Assembly: GCA_009929855.1 (NCBI GenBank) | Contig: RZZN01000001.1 | Location: 124,001 to 188,000, forward strand | Direction of reading: 5' to 3' | DNA from: Gammaproteobacteria bacterium | Lineage (GTDB): Bacteria; Pseudomonadota; Gammaproteobacteria; Chromatiales; Chromatiaceae | Length of the DNA stretch: 64,000 nt | In this document: positions 28,749 through 37,368 of the stretch, piece after piece | How the letters are laid out: every line of letters starts with the position of its first letter | Numbering within the stretch: position 1 is the first letter of the stretch | The notes under the pieces: model-generated | Seen by the model: the letters and a program-made list of their open reading frames with translations, nothing else | Database searches by the model: none | What the model was told of the DNA's origin: nothing | Translations under genes and position numbers: made by a program

Positions 28749-28769
28749 GCGGGCCGACACTCGGCCCGC
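28749..28769. other. Perfect inverted repeat between ccmF and ccmG
   Basis: GCGGGCCGA-cac-TCGGCCCGC: a 9-bp GC stem with a 3-nt loop, 29 bp after ccmF and about 20 bp before ccmG. No T-run follows. It may protect or attenuate the operon mRNA at this point. It is the only gap longer than 25 bp inside the ccm operon. Confidence 0.6.
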
Positions 28770-28789
28770 GCGCTCGGAGAGTCCAACCC

Positions 28790-29338
28790 ATGGCGAGTGC
28801 ATCGACACGCGCACTGCTCCCGCTGATCATCTTCATCGCGCTGGTGGCGCTTCTGTTCTACGGGCTGCAACTGGATCCGCGCAAGGTTCCCTCGCCGCTC
28901 GTGGGCAAGCCAGCGCCCAGCTTCGAGCTCGCCTCGCTGGAAGATCCTCAGCGGATCATCACCAGCGACCTGCTGCTCGGGCGGGTCTCGTTGGTGAACG
29001 TCTGGGCCTCCTGGTGCCCCTCCTGCCGCGCCGAGCATGGCGAGCTGATGGCGATCGCGCGCGATCATCCTGAGGTTCAGATGATCGGCTTCAACTGGAA
29101 GGATACACGCCCAGAAGCACTCGAGATGCTCAGACGCTACGGCAACCCTTACCTGGTCAGTGCCTACGACCCGGATAATCGCTACGGACTGCACTGGGGC
29201 GTGTACGGGGCGCCCGAGACCTTCATCGTCGATGCCGAGGGCATCATTCGTTACAAACATATCGGGCCGGTCGATCGCCAGGTCTGGGATGAAAAGATCC
29301 GCCCGATCGTCGAGCAATATCAACCCAAGACATCATGA
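28790..29338 (+). CDS. ccmG: Thiol:disulfide oxidoreductase CcmG (DsbE)
   Basis: 182 residues from the ATG at 28790, with GGAGA at 28776-28780. One N-terminal membrane anchor (about 6-28), then a periplasmic thioredoxin fold with the active site WASWCPSCRAEH and the later cis-Pro in GVYGAPETFIVD. It reduces the Cys pair of apocytochromes (or CcmH) before haem attachment. A reading starting at 28700 overlaps ccmF and is not supported. Confidence 0.96.
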   Translation: MASASTRALLPLIIFIALVALLFYGLQLDPRKVPSPLVGKPAPSFELASLEDPQRIITSDLLLGRVSLVNVWASWCPSCRAEHGELMAIARDHPEVQMIGFNWKDTRPEALEMLRRYGNPYLVSAYDPDNRYGLHWGVYGAPETFIVDAEGIIRYKHIGPVDRQVWDEKIRPIVEQYQPKTS

Positions 29339-29835
29339 CCCGACGCATGCACCCACTCTCACTGTCGGCGCTGTTGCTCCTCGGCGCACTCGCCTCGGGA
29401 CAGGCCACCGCCTATACGCTGGAGGAGTTCAGCTTCGAGACTCCGGCCCAGCACGCCACCTTCCACAGTCTGATCGCCAAGCTGCGCTGTCTGGTCTGCC
29501 AGAACGAGTCGCTTGCGAGCTCTCAGGCGGGAGTCGCACAAGACTTGCGCGAAGAGGTCTATCGGATGGTCCAGGAGGGCCAGAGCGAGCGCGAGATCGT
29601 GACCTTTCTGGTCGATCGCTACGGTGATTTCGTCCTCTACGAGCCGCCGATCAAACCCTCGACCTATATCCTTTGGTTCGGACCCTTCATCTTTCTCGGC
29701 GTCGCCGCCTGGCTACTCTTTCGCACCCTCGCGCGCAAGCGAGAGGAGCCCGAGTCGACACTGAGCGAGAGTGAACAGGCACGTCTACAACGACTGCTCG
29801 CCGTCAACGACGACACACAAGACCAAACGAAATGA
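29335..29835 (+). CDS. ccmH: Cytochrome c biogenesis protein CcmH
   Basis: 166 residues with a signal peptide (cleavage after about ATA/YTLEEF), the redox motif LRCLVCQNES near residue 58, and one C-terminal membrane helix (about 102-124). This is the short CcmH form; the TPR part is the separate ccmI. It handles apocytochrome thiols next to CcmF. Overlaps ccmG by 4 bp and ccmI by 4 bp. Confidence 0.96.
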   Translation: MTRRMHPLSLSALLLLGALASGQATAYTLEEFSFETPAQHATFHSLIAKLRCLVCQNESLASSQAGVAQDLREEVYRMVQEGQSEREIVTFLVDRYGDFVLYEPPIKPSTYILWFGPFIFLGVAAWLLFRTLARKREEPESTLSESEQARLQRLLAVNDDTQDQTK

Positions 29836-31265
29836 TCATCTTCTGGATCCTGAGCGCCGGGCTGATCGGCCTGGCGTTACTCTTCGTCACCCTCCCGCTG
29901 TTGCGCTCGCAGGCACAGAGCGAGGCTCCCGCGCAGGATGAGCTCAACCTGAAGGTCTTCAAGGAGCGCATGAAGGAGCTCGACGAGGATCTTGCCGCTG
30001 GCTTCCTCGACCAGACACAGTATGCCGCTGCCCGCCGCGATCTGGAGCGTGACCTGCTCCATGACATCAGTGAGGATGCAGGCGGCACGCGCATGCGCGG
30101 CTCCGGCGGTCGTTGGCTGGCCCCGGTGCTTGGGCTCGCGGTTCCCGCCCTGGCCATCGCACTCTATGTGGAGGTCGGGTCGCGCGACATCATCGAGCGC
30201 ATGGAGCAGCAGGCGTTCGGCACCGCCACATCCGCGGCGGTGGTCGGACATGAGGGCGAAGATCTGCCGGCGATGGAGGTGCTGGTGCAGCGTCTGGCCG
30301 AGCGCATGCGCGAGGATCCGGAGAACCTGGAAGGCTGGCTGATGCTCGGACGCAGCTATTTCATGATGCGGCAGCCGCAGCCGGCACTGGAGGCCATCTC
30401 GCGAGCCTACGCATTGGCGCCGAACGAGCCTGATGTGATGCTCGCCTATGCCGAGGCACTCGCCGCCAACAGCGGTAACAATCTGGAGGGCAAGCCCGCC
30501 GAGTTGATCGAGCAGGTGGTGGCGATGGACGCCGACCATCCCAGCGCACTCTGGCTCATGGGCATGCTCTATTATCAGCGCGGCCAATTCGCCTCCGCCA
30601 CCAGTGTCTGGGAGCGCGTCCTCGCCGCGATGGACCCGGCTTCGGAAGAGGCCGAGGATCTGCGCGCAATGATCGCCGAGGCGCGGACCCGATTGGGCGC
30701 GACCCCGAGCGCGCCAAGCGAGGTGGCCGTGGTTGCCCCCGCACTCGCCGCCCCGGCGGCTTCGGCGGACGCTGAGACGGTGGTCGTGGAGTCAGCGCCC
30801 GCGCAGCCCGCGCTCACTGAGTCGGTGATCACCGAGCACTCGGCCGAGGCGTCAGTGGTCGTGGAGTCAGCGGCCACGGCGCCGGCAGCGACTCAGCCAC
30901 CAGCCGAGACCAGCGTCAAGCGCTCGGTGACGACCCAGGTCACGCTCGCCCCCGAGGTCGCCTCGCTCGCCGAGCCGAACGACATCGTCTTCATCTTCGC
31001 CCGAGCCGCGGCTGGCCCACCCATGCCGCTCGCCGTCCAACGCATCTCGGTCAAGGATCTCCCGGCGACGGTCACACTCGATGAGAGCATGGGGATGACG
31101 CCAGGGATGACGATTGCCACCTTTCCCGAGTTGATCATCGGCGCGCGGGTATCCAAGAGCGGTCAGGCGACCCCCCGGCCAGGCGATCTGGAGGGCGATG
31201 TGGGACCAATCAGTGACGGCGCGACCGCTCAGGTCTCGGTCACCATCGACCGGGTACGGCCCTGA
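29832..31265 (+). CDS. ccmI: Cytochrome c biogenesis protein CcmI (TPR)
   Basis: 477 residues. Two membrane helices at the start (2-24 and about 94-116) flank a cytoplasmic loop. TPR-like repeats follow (EDPENLEGWLMLGRSYFMM, then SRAYALAPNEPDVMLAYAEAL). After a low-complexity Ala/Val/Glu linker (about 300-365), the C-terminal domain begins near VTTQVTLAPEVASL. CcmI holds apocytochrome C-termini for the haem lyase. It is the last gene of the operon. Confidence 0.93.
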   Translation: MIIFWILSAGLIGLALLFVTLPLLRSQAQSEAPAQDELNLKVFKERMKELDEDLAAGFLDQTQYAAARRDLERDLLHDISEDAGGTRMRGSGGRWLAPVLGLAVPALAIALYVEVGSRDIIERMEQQAFGTATSAAVVGHEGEDLPAMEVLVQRLAERMREDPENLEGWLMLGRSYFMMRQPQPALEAISRAYALAPNEPDVMLAYAEALAANSGNNLEGKPAELIEQVVAMDADHPSALWLMGMLYYQRGQFASATSVWERVLAAMDPASEEAEDLRAMIAEARTRLGATPSAPSEVAVVAPALAAPAASADAETVVVESAPAQPALTESVITEHSAEASVVVESAATAPAATQPPAETSVKRSVTTQVTLAPEVASLAEPNDIVFIFARAAAGPPMPLAVQRISVKDLPATVTLDESMGMTPGMTIATFPELIIGARVSKSGQATPRPGDLEGDVGPISDGATAQVSVTIDRVRP

Positions 31266-31294
31266 GCGACCGACTGAAGCGGCGCACCCTCGAT

Positions 31295-31327
31295 GACCCG
31301 CCAGCCCGCGATCAGGGCATGCGGGTC
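31295..31327. terminator. Inverted repeat between convergent ccmI and ybhB-like genes
   Basis: GACCCGC (31295-31301) and GCGGGTC (31321-31327) form a 7-bp stem around 19 nt, within the 69-bp gap between the two convergent genes. Placement suggests a shared terminator, but neither side has a long T-run. Confidence 0.35.
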
Positions 31328-31334
31328 TTGCCGT

Positions 31335-31823
31335 TCACCGTTCGGCCTGAGGTGTCTTCTCGTAGAGACCGACCAACTCGGTGCGGCCCAGGATGTGACC
31401 TTCCATCGCCAGGAGCAGGGTGTCCTTGGTCGGCGTTCCAAGCTCGCTCGGCAGGCGCACATCCAAGGCATAGAGTCGGTGGAAATAACGGTGACGGCCG
31501 ATCGGCGGACAGGGACCGCCATACCCGGTGCGCCCCCAGCTATTGATGCCCTCGCCGGTTCCCGGGGGCAGTCGCGCGGCGCTCGCGCCTTCCTCCAGCA
31601 CGGCCTCCGGCGGCAGGTTGTAGAGGATCCAATGATCCCAGACCATCCGCGGAGCCGCTGGATCCGGAGCATCTGGATCATCCACGATCAGGACCAGTGT
31701 CTGGGTCCCTTCCGGTAGATGATCCCATGCCAACGGCGGCGAGAGATCCTCGCCCTGACAGGTGAAACGCGGCGGGATGAACGCCCCTTCGACGAAAGCC
31801 TCTGACTTCAGAACCAGTGCCAT
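31335..31823 (-). CDS. YbhB/YbcL-family (PEBP, Raf kinase inhibitor-like) protein
   Basis: 162 residues from the ATG at 31823. It has both PEBP signatures: VLIVDDPDAPDP and GGPCPPIGRHRYFHRLYALD. The fold binds small anionic ligands; the bacterial function is not settled. No signal peptide is seen from this start. Reading the frame upstream to 31934 adds residues without homology. It is convergent with ccmI and divergent from the EF-G-like gene. Confidence 0.9.
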   Translation of the reverse strand: MALVLKSEAFVEGAFIPPRFTCQGEDLSPPLAWDHLPEGTQTLVLIVDDPDAPDPAAPRMVWDHWILYNLPPEAVLEEGASAARLPPGTGEGINSWGRTGYGGPCPPIGRHRYFHRLYALDVRLPSELGTPTKDTLLLAMEGHILGRTELVGLYEKTPQAER

Positions 31824-32156
31824 CTTCGCGTCTCCTCGGAGCCGAGCGGATCGGGCCGTCGGCCTGCCACCCATCCCTGGACTGAATGACCACCCCCGGT
31901 GGCCATGAAAAATGCGGGTATCCACACTGGGCATGCCGGTCTCCGGCGCGACCGCACGACACTGGCCATCTCACCAAGCAGCCGAGATGCATCCCGTTCG
32001 CTCGCATCCAAGCATAACGCGCATTCCTTCGCAACCATACGGTGACGGCGCGGGGCCACGCCCGAGTTACGGTATAATTGCGGCTCGGAATCGACCCTGA
32101 CGGGAGCCCGTACAGCGCGCCCCGCGTCTTTTCACAACGCCACTACAGGATCACCG
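31824..32156 (+). promoter_or_regulatory. Divergent intergenic region with putative promoter of the EF-G-like gene
   Basis: 333 bp without a gene. A perfect TATAAT at 32073-32078 in the rightward direction lies 79 bp before the EF-G-like start. No good -35 box is seen at 17 nt. The rest may hold the leftward promoter, which I could not place. Confidence 0.5.
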
Positions 32157-34202
32157 ATGTCTGATTACAACGCCGAGGACGTCCGCAACATCGCCCTGGT
32201 CGGTCACGCCGGAGCCGGCAAGACCACGCTCGTCGAGGCACTACTCGCCGCGACCGGCGTCATCCCGGCTCCTGGCAGCATCAACAAGGGCACGACCGTC
32301 TGCGACTACGACCCGATGGAGAAAGAGCAGCTGCACTCGCTCGACGCCGCCATCACGAGCTTCACCGCGCACGGCAAGCACGTCAATCTGATCGACACCC
32401 CTGGATACCCGGATTTTCTCGGTCGCGCCATCTCGGTGCTCCCGGCGGTGGAGACTGCCGCGATGGTGATCAACGCCCAGTCCGGTATCGAGCCGATGAC
32501 ACTGCGGATGATGAAGGCGGCCGACAATCGCAACCTCTGTCGTTTGATCATCGTCAATCAGATCGACTCGCCCGAGGCCAATCTGGCCGAGCTGACCGAG
32601 CAGATCCGCGAGACCTTCGGCCCCGAGTGCCTGCCGATCAATCTGCCGGCCGACGGCGCCCAACGGGTGGTCGACTGTTTCTTCGATCCGACCGGCGGCG
32701 ACACGGACTTCTCCTCGGTCGAGGAGTCTCATGCGCGGATCATCGATCAGGTGGTCGAGGTCGACGAGAACCTGATGGAGGTCTATCTGGAGCAGGGTCA
32801 GGATCTCAAGCCAGAGCAGCTCCACGACCCCTTCGAGGCGGCCCTGCGCGAGGCGCACCTCATCCCGATCTGCTATTGCTCGGCGACCACCGGCGTCGGC
32901 ATCCCTGAGTTGATCGAGATCATCAGCCGTCTGATGCCCAACCCGGCCGAGGGCAATCCGCCGCCCTTCCTCAAGGGCGAGGGCGCCGACATGGCCCCGG
33001 TCATGGTCAGCCCGGATCCGACCAAGCATGCCATCGCGCATGTGTTCAAGATCATCAACGACCCCTTCCGCGGCAAGCTCGGGATCTTCCGCATCCATCA
33101 GGGCCGCGTCACGGCGCAGACCCAGCTCTACGTCGGCGACGCGCGCAAGCCCTTCAAGGTCAACCATCTCTTCAGACTGCATGGCACCGAGCTGATCGAG
33201 GTCCCGGAGGGCGTGCCGGGAGACATCCTGGCCGTGTCGCGTGTCGATGACATCCATTTCGATGCCGTGCTCCATGACTCGCACGACGAAGACCACTTCC
33301 ATCTGTCCAGCATGGAGTGTCCAGTGCCATTGTTCGGGCTGGCGATCCATCCGACCAAGCGCGGCGATGAGCAGAAACTCACCGATGCGCTGCACAAGCT
33401 CGAATCGGAGGACCCCTGCTTCCACGTCGAGCACAATGCCGCGGCCAACGAGACGGTGATGCGCGGGCTTGGTGAGCTGCATCTGCGCGTGCTGCTGCGT
33501 CGACTCTCGGAGCAATATCACGTCGATGTCGAGACCCATCCGCCGAGCATCCCCTATCGCGAGACCATCACCGCCAAGGCCGATGGCCATCATCGACACA
33601 AGAAGCAGACCGGTGGCGCCGGACAATTCGGCGAGGTCTATCTGCGAGTCGAGCCAATGGAGCGTGGCGGCGGCTTCGAGTTCATCGATGCCACCGTCGG
33701 CGGCGTCATCCCGAACAACTTCATTCCCTCGATCGAGAAAGGCGTGCGTCAAGTCCTCGATGAAGGTGCCATCGCTGGCTACCCGATGCACGATATCCGG
33801 GTGACGGTCTATGACGGCAAGTATCACCCGGTCGACTCCAAGGACATCGCCTTCGCGACCGCCGGGCGCAAGGCCTTCATCGACGCCGTCGAGAAGGCGC
33901 GTCCGGTCCTGCTCGAGCCGATCGTCAAGATCCGCATCACCGCGCAAGGGAGCGCGATGGGCGATCTCGCGGGTGACCTCTCAAGCCGACGTGGCCGCAT
34001 CAATGGCAGCGACAGCAAGAGTCGCGGGCGGATCGTGATCGAGGGTGAGGTCCCGCTCGCCGAGCTCGACGGCTATGACGCGCGTCTCAAGGCGCTCACC
34101 GGCGGCGAGGGCACCTATAGCATCGAGCTCAGTCATTACGACACAGTGCCAGGGAACATCCAGAAACAGCTCGCGGACGCCTATCAGCGCGCTGACGACT
34201 GA
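32157..34202 (+). CDS. Elongation factor G-like translational GTPase
   Basis: 681 residues, close to EF-G (about 700). G1 is GHAGAGKTTL (16-25), G3 DTPGYPDF, and the G4 motif is VNQIDSPEANL, where canonical EF-G has NKxD. Domains III-V are recognisable (GELHLRVLLRRL, then GGAGQFGEVYLRVEP and VKIRITAQGSAMGDLAGDLSSRRGRI-like). This matches the EF-G-like group (FusA2-type) rather than the main EF-G, which normally sits in the str operon. The role of this subfamily in translation is not settled. It stands alone with its own promoter. Confidence 0.88.
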   Translation: MSDYNAEDVRNIALVGHAGAGKTTLVEALLAATGVIPAPGSINKGTTVCDYDPMEKEQLHSLDAAITSFTAHGKHVNLIDTPGYPDFLGRAISVLPAVETAAMVINAQSGIEPMTLRMMKAADNRNLCRLIIVNQIDSPEANLAELTEQIRETFGPECLPINLPADGAQRVVDCFFDPTGGDTDFSSVEESHARIIDQVVEVDENLMEVYLEQGQDLKPEQLHDPFEAALREAHLIPICYCSATTGVGIPELIEIISRLMPNPAEGNPPPFLKGEGADMAPVMVSPDPTKHAIAHVFKIINDPFRGKLGIFRIHQGRVTAQTQLYVGDARKPFKVNHLFRLHGTELIEVPEGVPGDILAVSRVDDIHFDAVLHDSHDEDHFHLSSMECPVPLFGLAIHPTKRGDEQKLTDALHKLESEDPCFHVEHNAAANETVMRGLGELHLRVLLRRLSEQYHVDVETHPPSIPYRETITAKADGHHRHKKQTGGAGQFGEVYLRVEPMERGGGFEFIDATVGGVIPNNFIPSIEKGVRQVLDEGAIAGYPMHDIRVTVYDGKYHPVDSKDIAFATAGRKAFIDAVEKARPVLLEPIVKIRITAQGSAMGDLAGDLSSRRGRINGSDSKSRGRIVIEGEVPLAELDGYDARLKALTGGEGTYSIELSHYDTVPGNIQKQLADAYQRADD

Positions 34203-34676
34203 TCGGCACGGCGCTCGGCCGCGGACCTCGTCACGCGCGCCGGGCGCCGACCCGCCTGATCATGGTTCAGAGGCCTCCGCATACTCGTGCGCACTGCCGG
34301 GTCGGGCAACGGCTCGACTGTCAGCATCAGGTCGAGTCCCCACGCCTTTGAGGCTCAATGCTTTGGTGGGCACGCCCTGGTGTGGCCACCGTTTTTTGCA
34401 CGACCCCGCCGGGCTCCTGATCCCGAACCAAGGTCCATGAGGATCGGACCTCTCGTCGGGCTCAGCCCCGACTCGCAGGCGCCAGCCTGACACACCCTCC
34501 CACCCATCCGGGGCCGCCTGCAGACTCCCTCATCAGATCGGCGCGCGATTGGACGACTCCCGCCGACCTCGACGGCCGGCGCCGGGCTTGCATTGAAGCC
34601 ATAAAGCCTTAGTATTTCCTTCTTTGCCTATGGACGCTCCGAGCCTCGGCGTCGCCGACCCTTTGCGGAAGACAAC
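34203..34676 (+). promoter_or_regulatory. Gene-free region with possible terminator and aceE promoter
   Basis: 474 bp without a supported gene. A stem GGTGG (34365-34369)/CCACC (34386-34390) followed by TTTTTT (34392-34397) could terminate the EF-G-like transcript. A second inverted repeat GTCGGG/CCCGAC lies at 34455-34472. Near the end, TTGCAT (34588-34593), 16 nt, TAGTAT (34610-34615) forms a plausible sigma-70 promoter 62 bp before aceE. No site for a PdhR-type repressor was recognised. Confidence 0.5.
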
Positions 34677-37331
34677 ATGACCCAAAAACCTGATATCGAT
34701 CCTCAAGAGACGCAGGAATGGCTCGATGCGCTCGAGGCCGTGCTCGAGAACGAGGGTATCGAGCGCGCCCACTTCTTGTTGGAGCGTCTGATCGACAAGG
34801 CCCGGCGCTCGGGTGCCTACCTGCCCTTCACGGCCAACACGGCCTATGTGAACACCATCCCGGTTCAGCAGCAGGAGCGCTTCCCGGGTGATCGGGCCAT
34901 GGAACGGCGCATCCGCTCATTCGTGCGCTGGAACGCCATGGCCATGGTGGTCCAGGCCAATCGACTCTCCACCGAGCTGGGCGGGCACATCTCGAGCTTT
35001 GCCTCCTCGGCGACCTTGGTCGATGTCGCCTACAATCACTTCTTTCGCGCCCGGACCAAGGACCACGGCGGGGATCTCGTCTTCTTCCAAGGACATTCGG
35101 CACCCGGGATCTATGCCCGTGCCTTCCTGGAGGGGCGTCTGAGCGAGGAGCAGCTCTACAACTTCCGCCAAGAGGTCGACGGGAACGGACTTTCCTCCTA
35201 TCCGCACCCCTGGCTGATGCCCGATTTCTGGCAGTTCCCGACTGTGTCGATGGGTCTGGGCCCCCTCATGGCCATCTATCAGGCGCGCTTCATGCGTTAT
35301 CTCAGCGATCGGGGGCTGGTCAATACGGCCGACCGCAAGGTCTGGGCCTTCCTCGGCGATGGCGAGATGGACGAGCCCGAGTCGCTCGGGGCGATCTCGC
35401 TGGCGGCGCGCGAGCGGCTCGGCAACCTGGTCTTCGTGGTCAACTGCAACCTCCAGCGTCTGGACGGTCCGGTCCGCGGCAACGGCAAGATCATCCAGGA
35501 GTTGGAGGCGGTCTTCCGCGGGGCCGGTTGGAACGTCATCAAGGTCATCTGGGGCAGCTACTGGGATCCACTCTTCGCGCGCGACAAACAGGGGCTTTTG
35601 ATCAAGCGTATGGAGGAGTGCGTCGATGGCGACTATCAGACCTACAAGGTCAAGGGTGGGGCCTACACGCGCGAGCACTTCTTCGGCAAGTATCCGGAGC
35701 TCAAGGAGATGGTCGCCAACATGTCCGACGAGGATCTCTGGCGACTGAACCGTGGCGGTCATGATCCGGTCAAGGTCTACAATGCCTACTCCGCGGCCAT
35801 GCGCGCGACCGGTCAACCCACGGTCATCCTGGCCAAGACGGTGAAGGGCTATGGCATGGGTGTCGCCGGCGAGGGGATGAACATCACCCATTCTCAGAAG
35901 AAGATGGGCGAGACCCATCTCAAGGCCTTCCGCGACCGCTTCAACATCCCGATCTCGGATGACCAGATCGGCGCCGCGCCATTCTACAAACCACCGGCCG
36001 ACAGCCCGGAGATCCACTATCTGCACGAGATGCGCGAGCGTCTCGGTGGTTTCATCCCGGCACGCATCGACACCGCCCCACCACTGGAGGTTCCTGGACT
36101 CGACGCCTTCAAGTCGCTCCTGGAAGGCAGCGGAGAAAAGGAGATGTCCACCACCATGGCGCTGGTGCGACTGCTGACCCTATTGGTGCGAGACAAGCAG
36201 ATCGGACGCTACCTGGTCCCCATCGTGCCGGACGAGGCGCGCACCTTCGGGATGGAAGGGATGTTCCGCCAGCTTGGGATCTATTCGTCGGTCGGTCAGC
36301 TCTACGAGCCGGTCGATGCCGATCAGGTCATGTACTACCGCGAGGACAAGAAGGGTCAGATCCTCCAGGAAGGGATCAACGAGGCAGGCGCCATGTCGTC
36401 CTGGATCGCCGCGGCCACGGCCTATGCCAACCATGGCCAGAGCATGATCCCCTTCTACGTCTATTACTCCATGTTCGGTTTCCAGCGCATCGGCGACCTG
36501 GCCTGGGCGGCGGGCGACATGCGTGCGCGGGGATTTCTGATCGGCGGCACCGCGGGTCGCACGACCCTGGCCGGTGAGGGGCTCCAGCATCAGGATGGTC
36601 ACAGTCTGCTGGTCGCTTCGACCATTCCCAACTGTGTCGCCTATGACCCGGCCTATGCCTACGAGCTCGCGGTCATCGTCCAGGACGGTCTGCGGCGGAT
36701 GTATCAAGAGCAGGAAAACTGTTTCTATTACATCACGGCGATGAACGAAAACTATGTCCAGCCGCCGCTGCCGACCGGTGCCGAGACCGGGATCCTCAAG
36801 GGGATGCACCGTGTCCATGCGGGTGGCGAATACGCGCGACGCGTACAGCTCCTCGGCGCCGGGACCATCCTGCGCGAGGTGTTGGCCGCGGCCGAGCTGT
36901 TGGAGCGCGATTTCCAGATCGGCGCCGATGTCTGGAGCGTCACCAGCTTCAATACGCTGCACCGCGAATGGATCGAGGTCGAGCGTTGGAACCGGCTGCA
37001 CCCGCAGGAGTCACCCCGCGCCACCTGGGTCGAGACCCAGCTCGCCGATACCCGCGGCCCAGTCGTCGCGGCGACCGACTATATCCGTGCCTATGCCGAA
37101 CAGATCCGCGCTCAGGTCCCGCGGCGCTATCTGGTACTCGGCACCGACGGCTTCGGACGTAGCGACATGCGCCGGCAATTGCGCAAATTCTTCGAGGTCA
37201 ACCGTTATCATGTCGTCGTTGCCGCGCTCAAGGCATTGGCCGACGAGGGCGAGATCCCGACCGCGACCGTCGCGGCGGCCATTCACAGCTATCGCATCGA
37301 TCCGGACCAACCCAACCCGATGACGATCTGA
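34677..37331 (+). CDS. aceE: Pyruvate dehydrogenase E1 component (homodimeric, AceE)
   Basis: 884 residues, matching E. coli AceE (887). It decarboxylates pyruvate and reductively acetylates the lipoyl group of AceF, using thiamine diphosphate. The TPP motif is GDGEMDEPE followed by NLVFVVNCNLQ. The start YLPFTANTAYVNTIPVQQQ and the late segment GRTTLAGEGLQHQDGHS are typical. aceF follows after 37 bp. Confidence 0.98.
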   Translation: MTQKPDIDPQETQEWLDALEAVLENEGIERAHFLLERLIDKARRSGAYLPFTANTAYVNTIPVQQQERFPGDRAMERRIRSFVRWNAMAMVVQANRLSTELGGHISSFASSATLVDVAYNHFFRARTKDHGGDLVFFQGHSAPGIYARAFLEGRLSEEQLYNFRQEVDGNGLSSYPHPWLMPDFWQFPTVSMGLGPLMAIYQARFMRYLSDRGLVNTADRKVWAFLGDGEMDEPESLGAISLAARERLGNLVFVVNCNLQRLDGPVRGNGKIIQELEAVFRGAGWNVIKVIWGSYWDPLFARDKQGLLIKRMEECVDGDYQTYKVKGGAYTREHFFGKYPELKEMVANMSDEDLWRLNRGGHDPVKVYNAYSAAMRATGQPTVILAKTVKGYGMGVAGEGMNITHSQKKMGETHLKAFRDRFNIPISDDQIGAAPFYKPPADSPEIHYLHEMRERLGGFIPARIDTAPPLEVPGLDAFKSLLEGSGEKEMSTTMALVRLLTLLVRDKQIGRYLVPIVPDEARTFGMEGMFRQLGIYSSVGQLYEPVDADQVMYYREDKKGQILQEGINEAGAMSSWIAAATAYANHGQSMIPFYVYYSMFGFQRIGDLAWAAGDMRARGFLIGGTAGRTTLAGEGLQHQDGHSLLVASTIPNCVAYDPAYAYELAVIVQDGLRRMYQEQENCFYYITAMNENYVQPPLPTGAETGILKGMHRVHAGGEYARRVQLLGAGTILREVLAAAELLERDFQIGADVWSVTSFNTLHREWIEVERWNRLHPQESPRATWVETQLADTRGPVVAATDYIRAYAEQIRAQVPRRYLVLGTDGFGRSDMRRQLRKFFEVNRYHVVVAALKALADEGEIPTATVAAAIHSYRIDPDQPNPMTI

Positions 37332-37368
37332 CCACCCGATCAACGACAGGTCCAGGAGAATAGAGAGC

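Noticed and set aside
27217-28836. A 539-codon minus-strand frame opposite ccmF
   Set aside because: Antisense shadow of a well-conserved gene; its product is rich in Arg, Glu, Gln and Gly without any recognisable motif.
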